Source: Oscheius dolichura
Lineage: Eukaryota; Nematoda; Chromadorea; Rhabditida; Rhabditidae
Reading direction: 5' to 3'
Assembly: GCA_932521035.1 (NCBI GenBank)
Contig: OW051492.1
Coordinates: 8,742,001 to 8,806,000, forward strand
DNA length: 64,000 nt
The position numbers were made by a program, and so were the translations under genes. Below, piece after piece: positions 11,610-22,063 of this stretch; the stretch's first letter is position 1; the number at the start of each line of letters is the position of its first letter. Under the pieces are notes generated by a model. The model searched no databases. It saw only the letters and a list, made by a program, of their open reading frames with translations, and was not told the DNA's origin.

Positions 11610-14105
11610 ATGAAAGCTGTTAGTGTTCTTTTTCTCCTAATCCCGTTGATAGCCGCCGACTTTGGTCAGTTTTTTCAAAATTTGCCCCTCAAAATCCTAT
11701 TTTTAGACTGCAAGGTCTCTCCCTATAAACTGGGACTACAATGTTACTATCAGTATTTCAAAACCGTCGGAAATAACTTCAACTGTGACACAACTGTTAG
11801 TTTTCCCTTTTAGAGGAGAAATACGTGTGTTTTCAGTATTCTACGGGTGGAAAAAATTATCTTCTTTCTATGGAAATGCTCAATATTAGAGAAAACGAGA
11901 CGGTTACGGTATCCTGGGAGAATAACACCGTGAGGTAAGGATAATTGTCCAGCAAAAAGGGCTTTTTCTCTCTTTTCCCTTTCCTAACCCCTAAATTCTG
12001 TTTTATTTCAGTAATAACGGCTCCACTTTCCTCTCCGTGCTGCAAAATATCCCCAATAACGTCACCATTTCCATCACCTCCGGAAACAGCTCCCAAATGG
12101 CTGGAATCTTCTTCATCTGTCCAGTTGATGGTGAGTCATCGGAGAGGACAAAATATTGCACAATAGTTTCCGCTATAAGGGTCCAACCTCGACAGAGACT
12201 TGAGTCAAAAGGCAATAAAAGGATAGCCCCGATAAGGGCGATCAAAAAGGGCCATGATGTTTTCCGCAGATAAGAGTGGAACTATAAGATAGGGGGACAA
12301 AAGGGAACCGTGTAGCCTGTAAAAGTTCCAATGGAAATAAAACCAGAGATCCTTTTCCGGGAACATAAATGGTACGGTCTTTCAGTTCCCGTTCTTGTGG
12401 ATCAACGCAACGTCTCCTACTTCCACGAGGCCTTCATCCTGCAGCAATTCACTCCCACTCCCGCGGCGCCGGTGAATTTGAATGTTCCAAGAAAATGGGA
12501 GATCACAGCAGATACCCAGGTTCGCTTTTCTTTCTTCTTCAAAGTATTGTGAAATCCAGGTGGCTCTCATCTCTGCTGCGGATACCAGTACGCCGGAAAT
12601 GAACTGCCCTTCCACCTCCTGTATGCAATTGATCTGGATTTATGATGGAATCGGAGACAATGCGAGATTCATCGGAACGTAAGTCATTGATTTTCAAACT
12701 TTCTACCAGCCACAGTTAGACAGCGGTGACTCAAAGGTGCCTTGGTCAAGGATGGTGTTCAAAATGAGTCTTGAGCCGTTTTAATCAAAAATTTCCAGAG
12801 CTGCCGACTTCCGAAACAAGCTCTACCTCTCCAAGAACACAACAATGACACTCTACTTTGTGACAATGGATATGGGAACGGATTATATGGCTGTCATTGC
12901 CAACGAGGCAACGAGTAAGAGCTTATTTCCTACAGTAGTCAATGTTCTGCATTTTCAGACCTGGAAAGGTGTTCTTCCTTCGACGTGGCCTTTTATTCCA
13001 CTCTGAATAACAAGTATACAAATACTTTGAATGTGACCGGAGGTGATGGAAGCGGCGCCTGTTTGACTGTCTTGAACCACTGCTACAATCTGGGTTTCTG
13101 TGATGGAGTCATCCTCTGGGATACTAGACAATATGGGGTAGGTACCCACGCAGGCCTTTATTAAATTTCTCCCCATTTCTTGAGCCTAAAGATGTTTTAA
13201 TCCCCGATGTTTAGGACTCTGACTTCTATGTCTATGCCGGGGCCCCTAATCCAAACCCCATCCCTGCTCGACTCGGTATTGAGAACTACAGGTTCTTATA
13301 ATCCGTGTCCGTGCCCCATACTCACTTTTTAGCCAGCAAAGTACAAACTATCTCCTTCCTCAAAAATTTGTTGGAAATGCTCGAACATTCTACGTGGCCA
13401 ACGGAACGGCTATCTTGAGTTTCGGCGACCCTGTTCGATGTAAGCTGTAGATTTAAACCTTCCTCATGTCAGTCCCTTTTCCAGCGAACACCTCGCCGTA
13501 CCTCAATCGTCGAGGTTTCGTAATGACCAATTTCTATCCCTTCTATTCGAATAACATGTATGGAGGCTTGTTGGATCTGGAGTCAGTTGGCTATTCCTAT
13601 AACATTACCCTGCGGGTCAATACAACCTATGCCCCGCCGGAGGCCGAAGCCTATTTGGAGTTTGCTGTAAATGGAAATGCGGTTCAACGGTGAGTACAGG
13701 ACTGTTTTAACCAATGAAATATTCAGAATGTTGTTCGATGTCAATACAAATGTCGGAACGCCCGTCACAGTTCACGTTCAACCAAATTCCTACTGTAGGA
13801 TCTCTCTTTATGGCGGCTCTCTGTCTAATCAAGGATCCTACGCTACTTATTTCATTGATCTCGGGGAGATTACGACAACCACAACGACCACACCCACGCC
13901 ATTCACTGCTAGCACTTCTCCGGGACCTACAATAACCACAACTGTAACAAATCCTCCGACTACGACGACGCCGCTGCCCTCTACGACTACTGTAGCCTCT
14001 ACGACGACAATCAGGCCAACAGATCCTACCACGACTCCTAAAGTGGTGACAGAAGTCTCTTTCCTTACGGTTACTGTATCTTTATTGCTGCTTTCTCTTG
14101 TTTAA
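11610..14105 (+). CDS. Secreted GPI-anchor-type array protein, copy D (complete)
   Basis: Same twelve-exon plan as copy C and similar length, with all joins in frame by inspection. The signal peptide is identical (MKAVSVLFLLIPLIAA). Conserved motifs include YSTGGKNYLLSME, LIWIYDGIGDNARFIG, NVTGGDGSGACLTVLNHCY, NNMYGGLLDLE and the Thr-rich stalk with a hydrophobic end. Some exons differ clearly from copy C (for example VILWDTRQYG instead of VVVYNAINFG, and FGDPVRSNTSPY instead of FGNKGINQKP), whereas the stalk and signal peptide are almost identical; this patchy divergence suggests gene conversion or selection on the exposed body. AATAAA follows at about 14152. The function is unrecognised. 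Confidence 0.87.
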
Positions 14106-14395
14106 CCGGTAATTCTCCATTCTCATTGATCTATGAGCTTGAATTTGATAATAAAGATCTTTCAATGGTGCATCCTGTATTACGCACTTCCAGTTACAAA
14201 TAGTTTTATACATTCCCACTCCTGATTGGATTTGGAAAAGGCAAGAAGGAAAGACGCAATCCTTTGGAAGAAATGCTCCACTCTGACTCATATTGTCTCG
14301 CCAAACCTCGTCATAGTTCACTTATCAGCCGTCCCACCTTTTGGTTTATTTCTAAGCTCTTGAAAAAGTCACGTTTCCTCCTTATTTGAGCTTGG

Positions 14396-14402
14396 AGATA
14401 AG
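14396..14402 (+). promoter_or_regulatory. GATA site upstream of array gene E
   Basis: AGATAAG in the context GAGCTTGGAGATAAGGGC, 65 bases before the start at 14461. The flanking block (TCTTGAAAAAGTCACGTTTCCTCC type) matches the orphan promoter at 2740-2862 better than the promoters of copies C and D, so at least two promoter lineages exist in the array. Confidence 0.55.
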
Positions 14403-15297
14403 GGCAGCCGTCTCTTGTCTGCCCTCGTTTCTTCCGGGGCAAAACTCATTTTCTTTGAAAATGAAGCAATTCGCTTTATTTTTTCTCCTAATTCCGTTGA
14501 TACACGGAGAATTTGGTCAGTTTTTCTCTTTTTTCCCCCCAAAATCTCATTTTAGACCTTCTTTTGGATTGCGAGACATCTCCATACCAACTGGGTCGAT
14601 TTTGTTATTCCGAATATTATTTTACTGTTCCAAGTAATTATAGCTGCAGCACATTAGTGAATTCTTTTTATTTAAAAGGGAAAAATGCTTTTGTTTAGTA
14701 CTTTACTGATGGAGATACTTATCTTCTTTCTCTAGAAATGCTCAATATTGAAGCAAGTGATAAGGTTACGATATCTTGGGATAATACAACCGTCAGGTGA
14801 GGATTATTCGGGAAATTTTGCACTCAGAATATTCTCGGCTCCTGAGTACTTCTCGTTTTCCGCTCGTTGCTTATTTTATTGCTTTTTTCAGCAATAACGG
14901 TCCTTCAATATAAGTTTAGAGAAAATCGGACTGCCATCCATCGCCAAGGATTCCTAATGACCAATTTCTATCCCTTCTATTTGAGTAATATGTACGGAGG
15001 ATCGCTGGATCTGGAAGCGGTCGCCTATTCCTATAAAATAACACTGACAGCCACAACCAACGCCCCGTCGAAGGCCAATGCCTTTTTGGAATTTGACAAA
15101 AATGGAACTGCTTTCCAAAAGTAGGAATTTCTGGCTATTTCGCGCTTATTTAATTATACAAACACAAAATTTTCAGGCTGGCCTTCGACGTCCATACAAA
15201 TGTAGGAACTCCCATAGTGATGCACGTCGAGGCCAATACCTACCGTAGGATCAATCTATGGGGTGGTTCTGGCCCTAGCCATGGCTCCTATGGAACA

Positions 15298-15306
15298 TAT
15301 TTTATT
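15298..15306 (+). repeat. Target site duplication, left copy (tattttatt)
   Basis: Nine bases directly before the element's left end, repeated exactly at 18568-18576 after its right end. Taking one copy plus the flanks gives the uninterrupted family motif YFIEP. Confidence 0.85.
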
Positions 15307-15668
15307 GGCGATCCTTCTTCCTCACCTGGTGAGCTCACCAACTACCTCACCGGGTGAGCTCACCAAACCCCTCACCACCTCACCTGGTGAGTTCACCAAA
15401 TCTAGAAAATCAAATTTCTTTAATTTTGATGATGCTTCATCCTATTTGTGTTATTTTTCGATCGTGTTTTTACTTTTTTTGATAATTTCAATTACTAACA
15501 ATATCTAGAGATCACGGGAAATCCGATGCCGTAACTTTTATTTCATAAAGATGAATGCCAGAAAAGTTTTAAGCCATAATATGACAAAAGTGAATTTTTT
15601 CAAATGAAAAAAATCAACTTAACAACATATCTGGTAGGTTCTTATACGTCGCTGCTATTCTTCGATAG
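15307..15668 (+). repeat. Left terminal inverted repeat
   Basis: Pairs with 18255-18567. It is longer than the right repeat because the CTCACC…GGTGAG block is repeated at about 15325, 15350 and 15383. Beyond it, identity runs through AATATCTAGAGATCACGGG and CGTCGCTGCTATTCTTCGAT. Confidence 0.85.
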
Positions 15669-16261
15669 TAGATTTTATTTATATCTTATATTTGCTTATT
15701 ACTATTTATATGTTTCTAGATCAGAAAAATGTGGGGAAGAAGATAAGCTATGTTGTAAAGCTTGAGATGAAAGAAAACAGAAGATATTTTGATAAAATGA
15801 TTTATATACCTTATTCACGATGTTATCCTCTCAGATCAATTCATGTGATATTCTTTTGATTCTTTTTAATGTTTTTTTTACATAGAAATAGGTTTGAACT
15901 TACCCTAGGATATAATTATAAGCTAGATGAATATGCAGAGAGAAGTTTTTGAAGTTAGTATTGTATGAAATCCGCTTTTCTTTGCAAAAACGTTCTTTTT
16001 TTTCATATTTGTGTACATTCTTAGTGTTTCTGTATCACAACAAATCAGGGAACAATAATAGGAAGGTAAGATATCGCAGAAACAAAGAATTATTCAGAAA
16101 GAGTCAGAAATCAGTTTCAGAAGTTCGCTGGAGTTATCTATTGATATTCTTTTTATTTATTCCCTTATAACTGATGGTATATGCATCCAGCGTGATGTAT
16201 TAGGTTGTAGTTATGTAGAATAACACCTCAGAAAGTTAAAAAATAAAAGCAAAAATATAAA

Positions 16262-16330
16262 AAATTGAAAAAAACCCTGGTCATTCGATTTCAAGTCGAG
16301 CAGCAATCCACTGAGCTACGTAAGCTTTCT
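16262..16330 (-). other. tRNA-Ser(TGA)-like fragment inside the element
   Basis: Read on the minus strand, TAGCTCAGTGGAT resembles a tRNA D-arm (A box), and CTCGACTTGAAATCGA resembles an anticodon arm with TGA in the loop, as in tRNA-Ser. The T-arm is replaced by a T-rich run. It is not a functional tRNA by these criteria. It may be a captured or decayed tRNA. Confidence 0.35.
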
Positions 16331-17065
16331 TTCGAGATTTTTAGAAAATAGATAATCAATTTTTTTAATTCCTGCACAACCACTTTTGGCATTCTTTCTT
16401 CTACTGCCACCACACCTACCATTATATATGTTTCTATTTTAGAGCCTTACTTACCTCTAGAAATAAAAAAGAATGTCAGTAGAATGTAAACAAAAGCTTT
16501 TTCCTGGCTGAAATTGCTGATGGGTGCAGTGGAGGGTAGTTTTCCTTCCTAGAATACTTTTTGGAGTTTCTACAGCTTGTAGACAAGATAAACTAGCTGT
16601 TGTATATCAAAATAATCTCAAACAGTTTAAAAATCAGCACAAAATAAAATCAGAAGCATTGGATAGAGTACAGAGGTCGGCGAAGTCTATAGCTTAGCCT
16701 CATACCCTTTCCTTTTAATTTCCTTTTTGTAATCAATTACTTTATATGTTTTTATATTTTTATTACCGAAAACATTCGGGGAAAAACAACCATAGCAAAA
16801 ACAACATATATTAAAGCAACACAAATTTCCGAAAGGAAACATAATCGAAAAACAAAGGAACTGCTCAAAAGGGAAATTAACTCTCATAATTAGAAATATC
16901 ATAATTAGAATCATAAAATCTGCCGAATGATGTGGCGCTTCTGCTTAAATAAGATGAAAGAAGTTCTTCTTCGTCGCTGTTAATGGTTTCCTCTCCCTTC
17001 CATTCCTTCTAATGTACTATCTACGGCATTCCTCCTACAAAATAAGAGTAGTTCTTTTAATAAAC

Positions 17066-17251
17066 CTACTCCGAAGGGTCGATGCATTTTCTTTTATAGT
17101 TGGTTTTTGACGCTTGTTTGCCTTTACGTTTGCTCCCATCGCTTTTTCTGTAGGCAGCCTTCTGGATATCATTATAGTTGCGCTTCATGGAAACTTCCTT
17201 GAAATAGGCCCAGAACGGATGGCATTCTTTGCGAGAGCGCAAGACACACAA
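17066..17251 (-). other. Possible coding remnant in the transposon
   Basis: An open frame with KECHPFWAYFKEVSMKRNY followed by a Lys/Arg-rich end (KRKGKQASK). The composition looks protein-like compared with the AT-rich surroundings, but there is no clear start, splice partner or recognised transposase motif. Other frames in 15.9-17.8 kb are low-complexity and were not called. Confidence 0.25.
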
Positions 17252-18254
17252 ACTATATCGAAGTTAAATACCATATACTAGACTTACACATGCTGGATGG
17301 AGTAAAGCGAAATTTTTCCGTACGGCAACTGGGAAAGCTGCAGATTATTTTTTTAGTCAGAGGAGTGACTTTAGCAAAACTAAAACGTATTAAATATTTT
17401 GTTTGATATAGAAAACTAACTCATCATTAACATCATTTGACACTATGTACTAATTCTGACTACGCGGCCCAGGAGTTGCAAACAGATGCTTTTGCTCTTC
17501 AATAATTTTTTCTTTGTCTAATCCCGAAAGGTCTAAAACAATATTAATGAAAATGAAGAAACTAACTTGTTTGCAATTAGAAGCTTTGCTAAATCCATTT
17601 TAGAAATATGAAAGTGATCCAAATAGAGGCATTTTGTGCCTTCGACAGTGATTTTTGTGGCTTCACACATTGTAAGAAACCCGAAGGGACCTGCAAAAAC
17701 AATAGTTAAAAGAAGCAAAATAAAAAGAATTAGAACAAATACAAGAAAGATCAAGTAATTCGTAATTAGAGAATAATAAAACGAACCGCACGGCTCAAAC
17801 GCAGCGGCAGACTGAGCTTATTCATATGTTTTTTTAATTGTTTTATGTCCGGAAAATCAATTATTTTACTGAACACGCATAACTAGATGTAAGCCACATG
17901 ATAAAAACGTGTACAAACAAAGTATACAAAGTAAGAAGATAATTTAAGCCTAAGAAAATAATTTGATAGCGAAAGTAACATCTATAAAATTGTTTGCTGC
18001 TAGTAATACCTCTTCAAAGCAATGCCTAGATTCAAATCAATGCTTGCTAACAATAACAAGCATGGATTTTGCAAGATAGGTATTAAAAAACGATGATTGG
18101 TAAGGTAAGCAAATAACGCAAACATACAAAATAGAATTCTCTGTGTAACTGAACGAGCTTATGATTTTAGACTTGCTAAGATAGCGCATCTTCTTCTCTA
18201 TATTTTTCTGATATAGAAAGAGACAAAGACTAATGAAAAAAAATACTATGAATG

Positions 18255-18567
18255 CGAGATACAGTATCGAAGAATAGCAGCGACGTATAAGAACCTACCA
18301 GATATGTTGTTAAGTTGATTTTTTTCAATTGAAAAAATTCACTTTTGTCATATTATGGCTTACAACTTTTCTGGCATTCATCCTTATGAAATAAAAGTTA
18401 CGACATCGGATTCCCCGTGATCTCTAGATATTGTTAGTAATTGAAATTATCAAAAAAAGTAAAAACACGATCGAAAAATAACACAAATAGGATGAAGTAT
18501 CATCAAAATCAAAGAAATTTGATTTTCTAGATTTGGTGAGCTCACCAGGTGAGGAAGATGGTTGGCC
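18255..18567 (-). repeat. Right terminal inverted repeat
   Basis: Reverse complement of the left repeat with scattered mismatches (for example GATGAAGTATC versus GATGATGCTTC across the pair). Only one CTCACC…GGTGAG block is present here. Ends at 18567, next to the second target-site copy. Confidence 0.85.
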
Positions 18568-18816
18568 TATTTTATTGAACCGGAAGCCATTACAATACAA
18601 ACGACGATGAACACCGCCACATCACCCCCCAGAACTTCTCCCGGGCCTACAGTACTCACAACACATACAAAGGCTCCGACCACGACCACGCTGACGACTA
18701 CAGTAGTTTCCACCGCCGCTGCAGGACCTACAGGTCCTCCCACGACTCCTAAATCGGCGACAGAAGTCTATTTCTTTGTGGTTACTGTGTTCTCCATGCT
18801 GTTTTCTGTCGTCTAA

Positions 18817-18900
18817 CCGGTAATTGCTCACTCTCATTGAGGGTTTTAAATTGATAATAAACTTTTTCCTTTGTTTTACAGCGTATATCCAATACCATTT
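18817..18900 (+). repeat. Array 3'UTR cassette, copy 1
   Basis: ACCGGTAATTGCTCACTCTC through GATAATAAACTTTTTCC to GCGTATATCCAATACCATTTC. The same 85 bases occur at 21812-21899 and, in reverse complement, at the inner end of the left arm (6390-6460). It contains the AATAAA of the array gene. Confidence 0.8.
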
Positions 18901-19043
18901 CGGCTCGTATGACGAATGTCCGCGGACATCCTGCTGCCGGTTCCCGCTGAAACCCATTCCTCTCTTGAGAGAATCAACAGCCAGTAACTGTCTATGAGTT
19001 ATAAAACTGGCCGCAACTTTTATTATAATAGAAATAAAAATTT

Positions 19044-19275
19044 ATGTTCGATTAATACGACTTAAACCAGCGGGATATGGTCGCTCCTGATGAATTTTGG
19101 AATACCAGCAGGTCGCAGTGCCTATCATTCCGTCGACACCTATTCTGTCGCACTCCGCTTTTCCTATTAAAGATGTGAAATTGTAAAATTAGATAGCAAA
19201 GCATGTACCCCATGGTCACCTTCGTGCCGCCGGAATGCTGGCAGTACACCTGACCGCATTTAGTTTTTTTTTTCA
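19044..19275 (-). CDS. Cys-rich gene fragment (3' end)
   Basis: On the minus strand one exon carries TKCGQVYCQHSGG; a second, after a TTTAATAG acceptor, reads AECDRIGVDGMIGTATCW and ends with a stop followed closely by AATAAA. Both are Cys-rich and look like the end of an extracellular protein; the first resembles the CGK-x-x-C start of ADAM cysteine-rich domains, but this is weak. The donor that would join them in frame is uncertain and no 5' exons were found. It may be a gene remnant. Confidence 0.3.
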
Positions 19276-19556
19276 AGTTTGAAGAGAGGCAGAAAAGAAT
19301 AGAGAAGTATTTTGAAGAGATTGCTGAGCTGGAAAGAAGAGGAAGGGTTACAAAGGATGAAACCCTCAGACTCCTTCGGAAACTCTCCCATCAAATCTCC
19401 AGGAAATCAGTCTGATTTTCTACTTTGTTCCATTCTTTATTACCATCCTAGTCTGTATTATTTTTCCTATATATTCTCTGATATCTTCCCGCTGGGAAGG
19501 GACGTTTTCTCCCCAAATTTCTGTGGGTGCCCCTCTGGGCGCGCGGAAATAAATTC

Positions 19557-19884
19557 TCACTTCTCCATTGCAGCCCCCACTGGGCTCTCCTCGCAGACAA
19601 GACTGCCACAAACGTCATCCTCCTGCCCTTGTTCGGAGTCCTCCGTCCCACTAATAGCTTCGCTATCCTGAAAGAGAACGAAGTGAACATAAGCAAAAAA
19701 GACATACATCTTCTCTTGGGCCTTCTTCAGCATTTTTCATATTTCTTAGTCGTTTTTTCATCTCTTCTGGGAAAAGAGCCAGAAATGCGTCAAAATCGTC
19801 GTCAGACTCATCGTCGCCACGATTGCGCTTCGTCGACGAGCTCACGTCGCTTCTTCTGCACTTCCTTTTTCCAATATCGTCCAT
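19557..19884 (-). CDS. Small acidic protein, two exons
   Basis: Exon 1 (19884-19708) begins MDDIGKRKCRRSD; a 40-base intron (GTATGT…TTTCAG) leads to exon 2 (19667-19557), which starts DSEAISGTEDSE and ends AAMEK. The product is 95 residues. The first 25 residues are basic and Ser-rich; then come an acidic patch (DDESDDDFDAF), a helix-like stretch (LFPEEMKKRLRNMKNAEE) and an acidic tail. There is no signal peptide or membrane segment, so it is probably nuclear or cytoplasmic. No known domain is recognised. The 3' flank contains a sequence (GTGAGAATTTATTTCCGCGC) that recurs inverted at about 20251. Confidence 0.65.
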
Positions 19885-20287
19885 GTTATGCAGTGCTGAA
19901 AAGGCCTGTAACTATTTCTAAGACAACAGATAATAATAAATAAAAGACAACGTTCTCCCAAGAGAGAATAGAACAAAATGAAAGCGATTTTCTGCCAGAA
20001 TAATGCCACGACGCTGTTCGATTTACAGGAATATCAACCGAATATGGTTTAACTTACCATCAACCAGAAAACTGACAGGAAAAGAACATGATTTTGTCAT
20101 CCTTAGTTGGGAATGGAATCGATGAGGGATGAGATAAGACATGGTAAGAGGCCCTCTGCCTCGGGAGTAAGGATAGAATCTGAAAAGGTGTTCCGAACCC
20201 AGGAGAAGGTTGAAAGGGACGCGGAACAGAAAAAAAACAGAAAAAAGGGGGTGAGAACTTATTTCCGCGCGCCCAGGGGGGTTCTCG

Positions 20288-20853
20288 TGCCCGTGGATCT
20301 GTGCTATAGGTCCTGATTCTACGCCAGGCACTATTAAAGGGAAATGTCTCTGTCCTGACAATTATAAACAAGAAGAGGGACGGTGCCTTCCCGATAAGAA
20401 TAGAACTAAAGCAAAACTCGAATCACATTCATATGTTGATTTTGGTTACTGGGATGAATTATGTTCTAACGGGAGAGCCTGTCTAAATGGCGGTCAATGT
20501 GCAAGGATAAAAGAAAATGAAACGATAGCCGAGCCATTTTGCAAGTAATGCTAAAAACTCCCCTTTATGAATAAAATTTAAGCTGCCCTGCTCCGTATAT
20601 TGGAGAACGTTGCGAAGTAGCCGATTCATATGTCGTCCTAGGATCCCGTTGGCTTTTTTGGACAATGTTCTTTACTATTATTTTGGTTGTTCTTGGATTA
20701 GCGATTCTTTACAACAAGGACGAAAGCACCAGGGAGTTCACAAGAATGTCGCTGGTTCGTTTAACAAGAAGAAGAAGAAGGGAAGATATTGCTGGGGTGC
20801 GATTTGCTGTAGATGGGTCTAGGCTTGAAATGCCGTCCGTATGTATTCTTTAG
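20288..20853 (+). CDS. EGF-domain single-pass membrane protein (5' end unclear)
   Basis: Open frame to a GTAATG donor at 20544, a short intron, and a last exon 20583-20853. It encodes a Cys-rich segment (GKCLCPDNYKQEEGRCLP), an EGF-like domain with the pattern C-x5-C-LNGGQC…C-x-C-PAPYIGERCE, a membrane segment (WLFWTMFFTIILVVLGLAILY region), and a basic cytoplasmic tail of about 50 residues containing RLTRRRRRED. Orientation is extracellular N-terminus. No signal peptide or start codon is visible; the frame begins beside a sequence repeated from the 3' flank of the gene at 19557, so the 5' part may have been lost by rearrangement. Confidence 0.6.
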
Positions 20854-21590
20854 TGTTCATTTTCCCGCTCCTAAAAAACTTAAAAGAAACTGTCAGGGAC
20901 TGGGAGTTTCGTTCACGAAGTTGCCTGATTCCGTTCACGGGTCCCGAAGCGATAGCGCGCCTGCCTTGTTATTATGTGGGGGATATAGCTCATTCGATGT
21001 GATTTTTGACGCTGATCCCGATGGTCTTTCCCATCTACCCCTTATTAAAGTGCTATGGTGTTTGTCTGTCTGTCTGTCCGATGGGAAAGTGTCCGACGGT
21101 AAAGGGATTATTAAATTTCTTAATCCCGGGGGCGTCGGTAGAAGAGCGGAAAGGTCGCCACAGGTCGAAACGGATAACTTTGACAGACAGACGACAGCCG
21201 AAGGCCCGCTGGTCCCTGAATGAAACTGCCGATTCGTCCTTTCCTCTCTCTTCGGAAATCCAAGCATCCTCTGTTTATTTTCAATGCTGGTGCGTCCGCC
21301 TAGCTATCATGTTCCATCATCATCACAGTCACAGAGTTGACTTTTTCTGTTGTCGTCGTCCTCCGCTTCATTTATCGAGATATCCGAATGTTCCTTTCAT
21401 CGTCGGCACTTATTTTTTCTAGAAAACGTTTGCTTCCTGTTTTTCTAACATATTCCCTGTTCAAAGTATCCTTTTACAGAGATTAGAGCCCAGATTTCTA
21501 TTTTTTCATACTGAAAATACGGTAACAAGTTCGTTTATTTCCTGTATCATTCCTATGAAAAAAATAATAAACAGAATACACATTTTTCAG
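20854..21590. other. No gene recognised
   Basis: Contains a TGTCTG run (about 21061-21080) and several short frames on both strands without splice-consistent partners. Nothing else supported. Confidence 0.4.
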
Positions 21591-21811
21591 GATAACTTTC
21601 GATGCCCATACAAATGTAGGAACTCCCATGACGTCGATGCCAATACCTACTGTAGGATCCTCCTGTGGGGTGGTTCCGGTCCTAAAAAAACTTCCCAGTA
21701 GCTTCTACCGCCGCTGCAGGACCTACAGGTCCTCCCACGACTCCTAAAGCTGCGATTGAAGTCTATTTCTTTGTGGTTACTGTGTTCTCGATGTTGTTTT
21801 CTTTCGTCTAA
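21591..21811 (+). pseudogene. Decayed array tail, copy F
   Basis: Matches the last exon of the array family: an acceptor, then TTTCGATGCCCATACAAATGT and TACTGTAGGATCCTCCTGTG, but with an internal deletion, a broken frame and loss of most of the Thr-rich stalk. The hydrophobic-tail codons and stop are kept (FFVVTVFSMLFSFV) and the 3'UTR follows. It is tail-to-tail with the right-arm gene. Confidence 0.7.
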
Positions 21812-22063
21812 CCGGTAATTGCTCACTCTCATTGAGGGTTTTAAATTGATAATAAACTTTTTCCTTTGTTTTACAGCGTATATCCAATACCATTTCCAAA
21901 GTGACTGCCTTCTTGATGTATTGAGATGAAACACCCGTTCTACTACAATTTATTCCGTTTAGTGTTGTTTGGACGAATGACATGATACAACCAAATAACC
22001 AGAAAAAAATATAATCAAGGCTTCTTCAACGATAGCAAAATGGTAAAAGTTTGCACGTTTCAA

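Larger units (their letters stand above)
15307..18567. mobile_element. 3.26-kb Mutator-like transposon with long TIRs
   Basis: Bounded by a perfect 9-bp direct repeat. Terminal inverted repeats run about 15307-15668 and 18255-18567. Each starts imperfectly (GGCGATCC / GGCCAACC) and then holds CTTCCTCACCTGGTGAGC, a self-complementary CACC/GGTG block that the left end carries in three tandem versions. The interior is much more AT-rich than the neighbours. A 9-bp duplication with TIRs of about 300 bp is the architecture of Mutator-like (MULE) elements. I do not see an intact transposase, so it is probably non-autonomous or the coding part is too divergent to recognise. Confidence 0.8.
14461..18816 (+). 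pseudogene. Compact array paralogue E, split by a transposon
   Basis: Starts MKQFALFFLLIPLIHG (signal peptide), followed by family exons to the VTISWDNTTV exon (donor near 14798). It then skips straight to the late GFLMTNFYPFY exon through an acceptor at 14919, which keeps frame: the middle seven exons of copies C and D are absent. After the LAFDVHTNVGTPIV exon the frame runs into the 3.26-kb element at 15307, whose terminal repeat supplies a stop soon after. On the far side, 18568-18816 continues the same exon: YFIEPEAIT, a Thr-rich stalk and the hydrophobic end LLFSVV-like. Cys is replaced by Arg in the TYRRINLWGG motif. So this was a short, in-frame family member until the insertion. Confidence 0.75.

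Noticed and set aside
15326-15395. Tandem CTCACC..GGTGAG blocks as a CRISPR-like array
   Set aside because: They are part of a transposon terminal repeat, palindromic, irregularly spaced and mirrored at 18538; the DNA is eukaryotic.
15307-18567. Virus-derived or Maverick-type element
   Set aside because: Only 3.26 kb, no capsid, polymerase or integrase motif visible, and the 9-bp duplication fits a Mutator-like element better.
21061-21080. TGTCTG run as a structured element
   Set aside because: Simple microsatellite with no matching partner.
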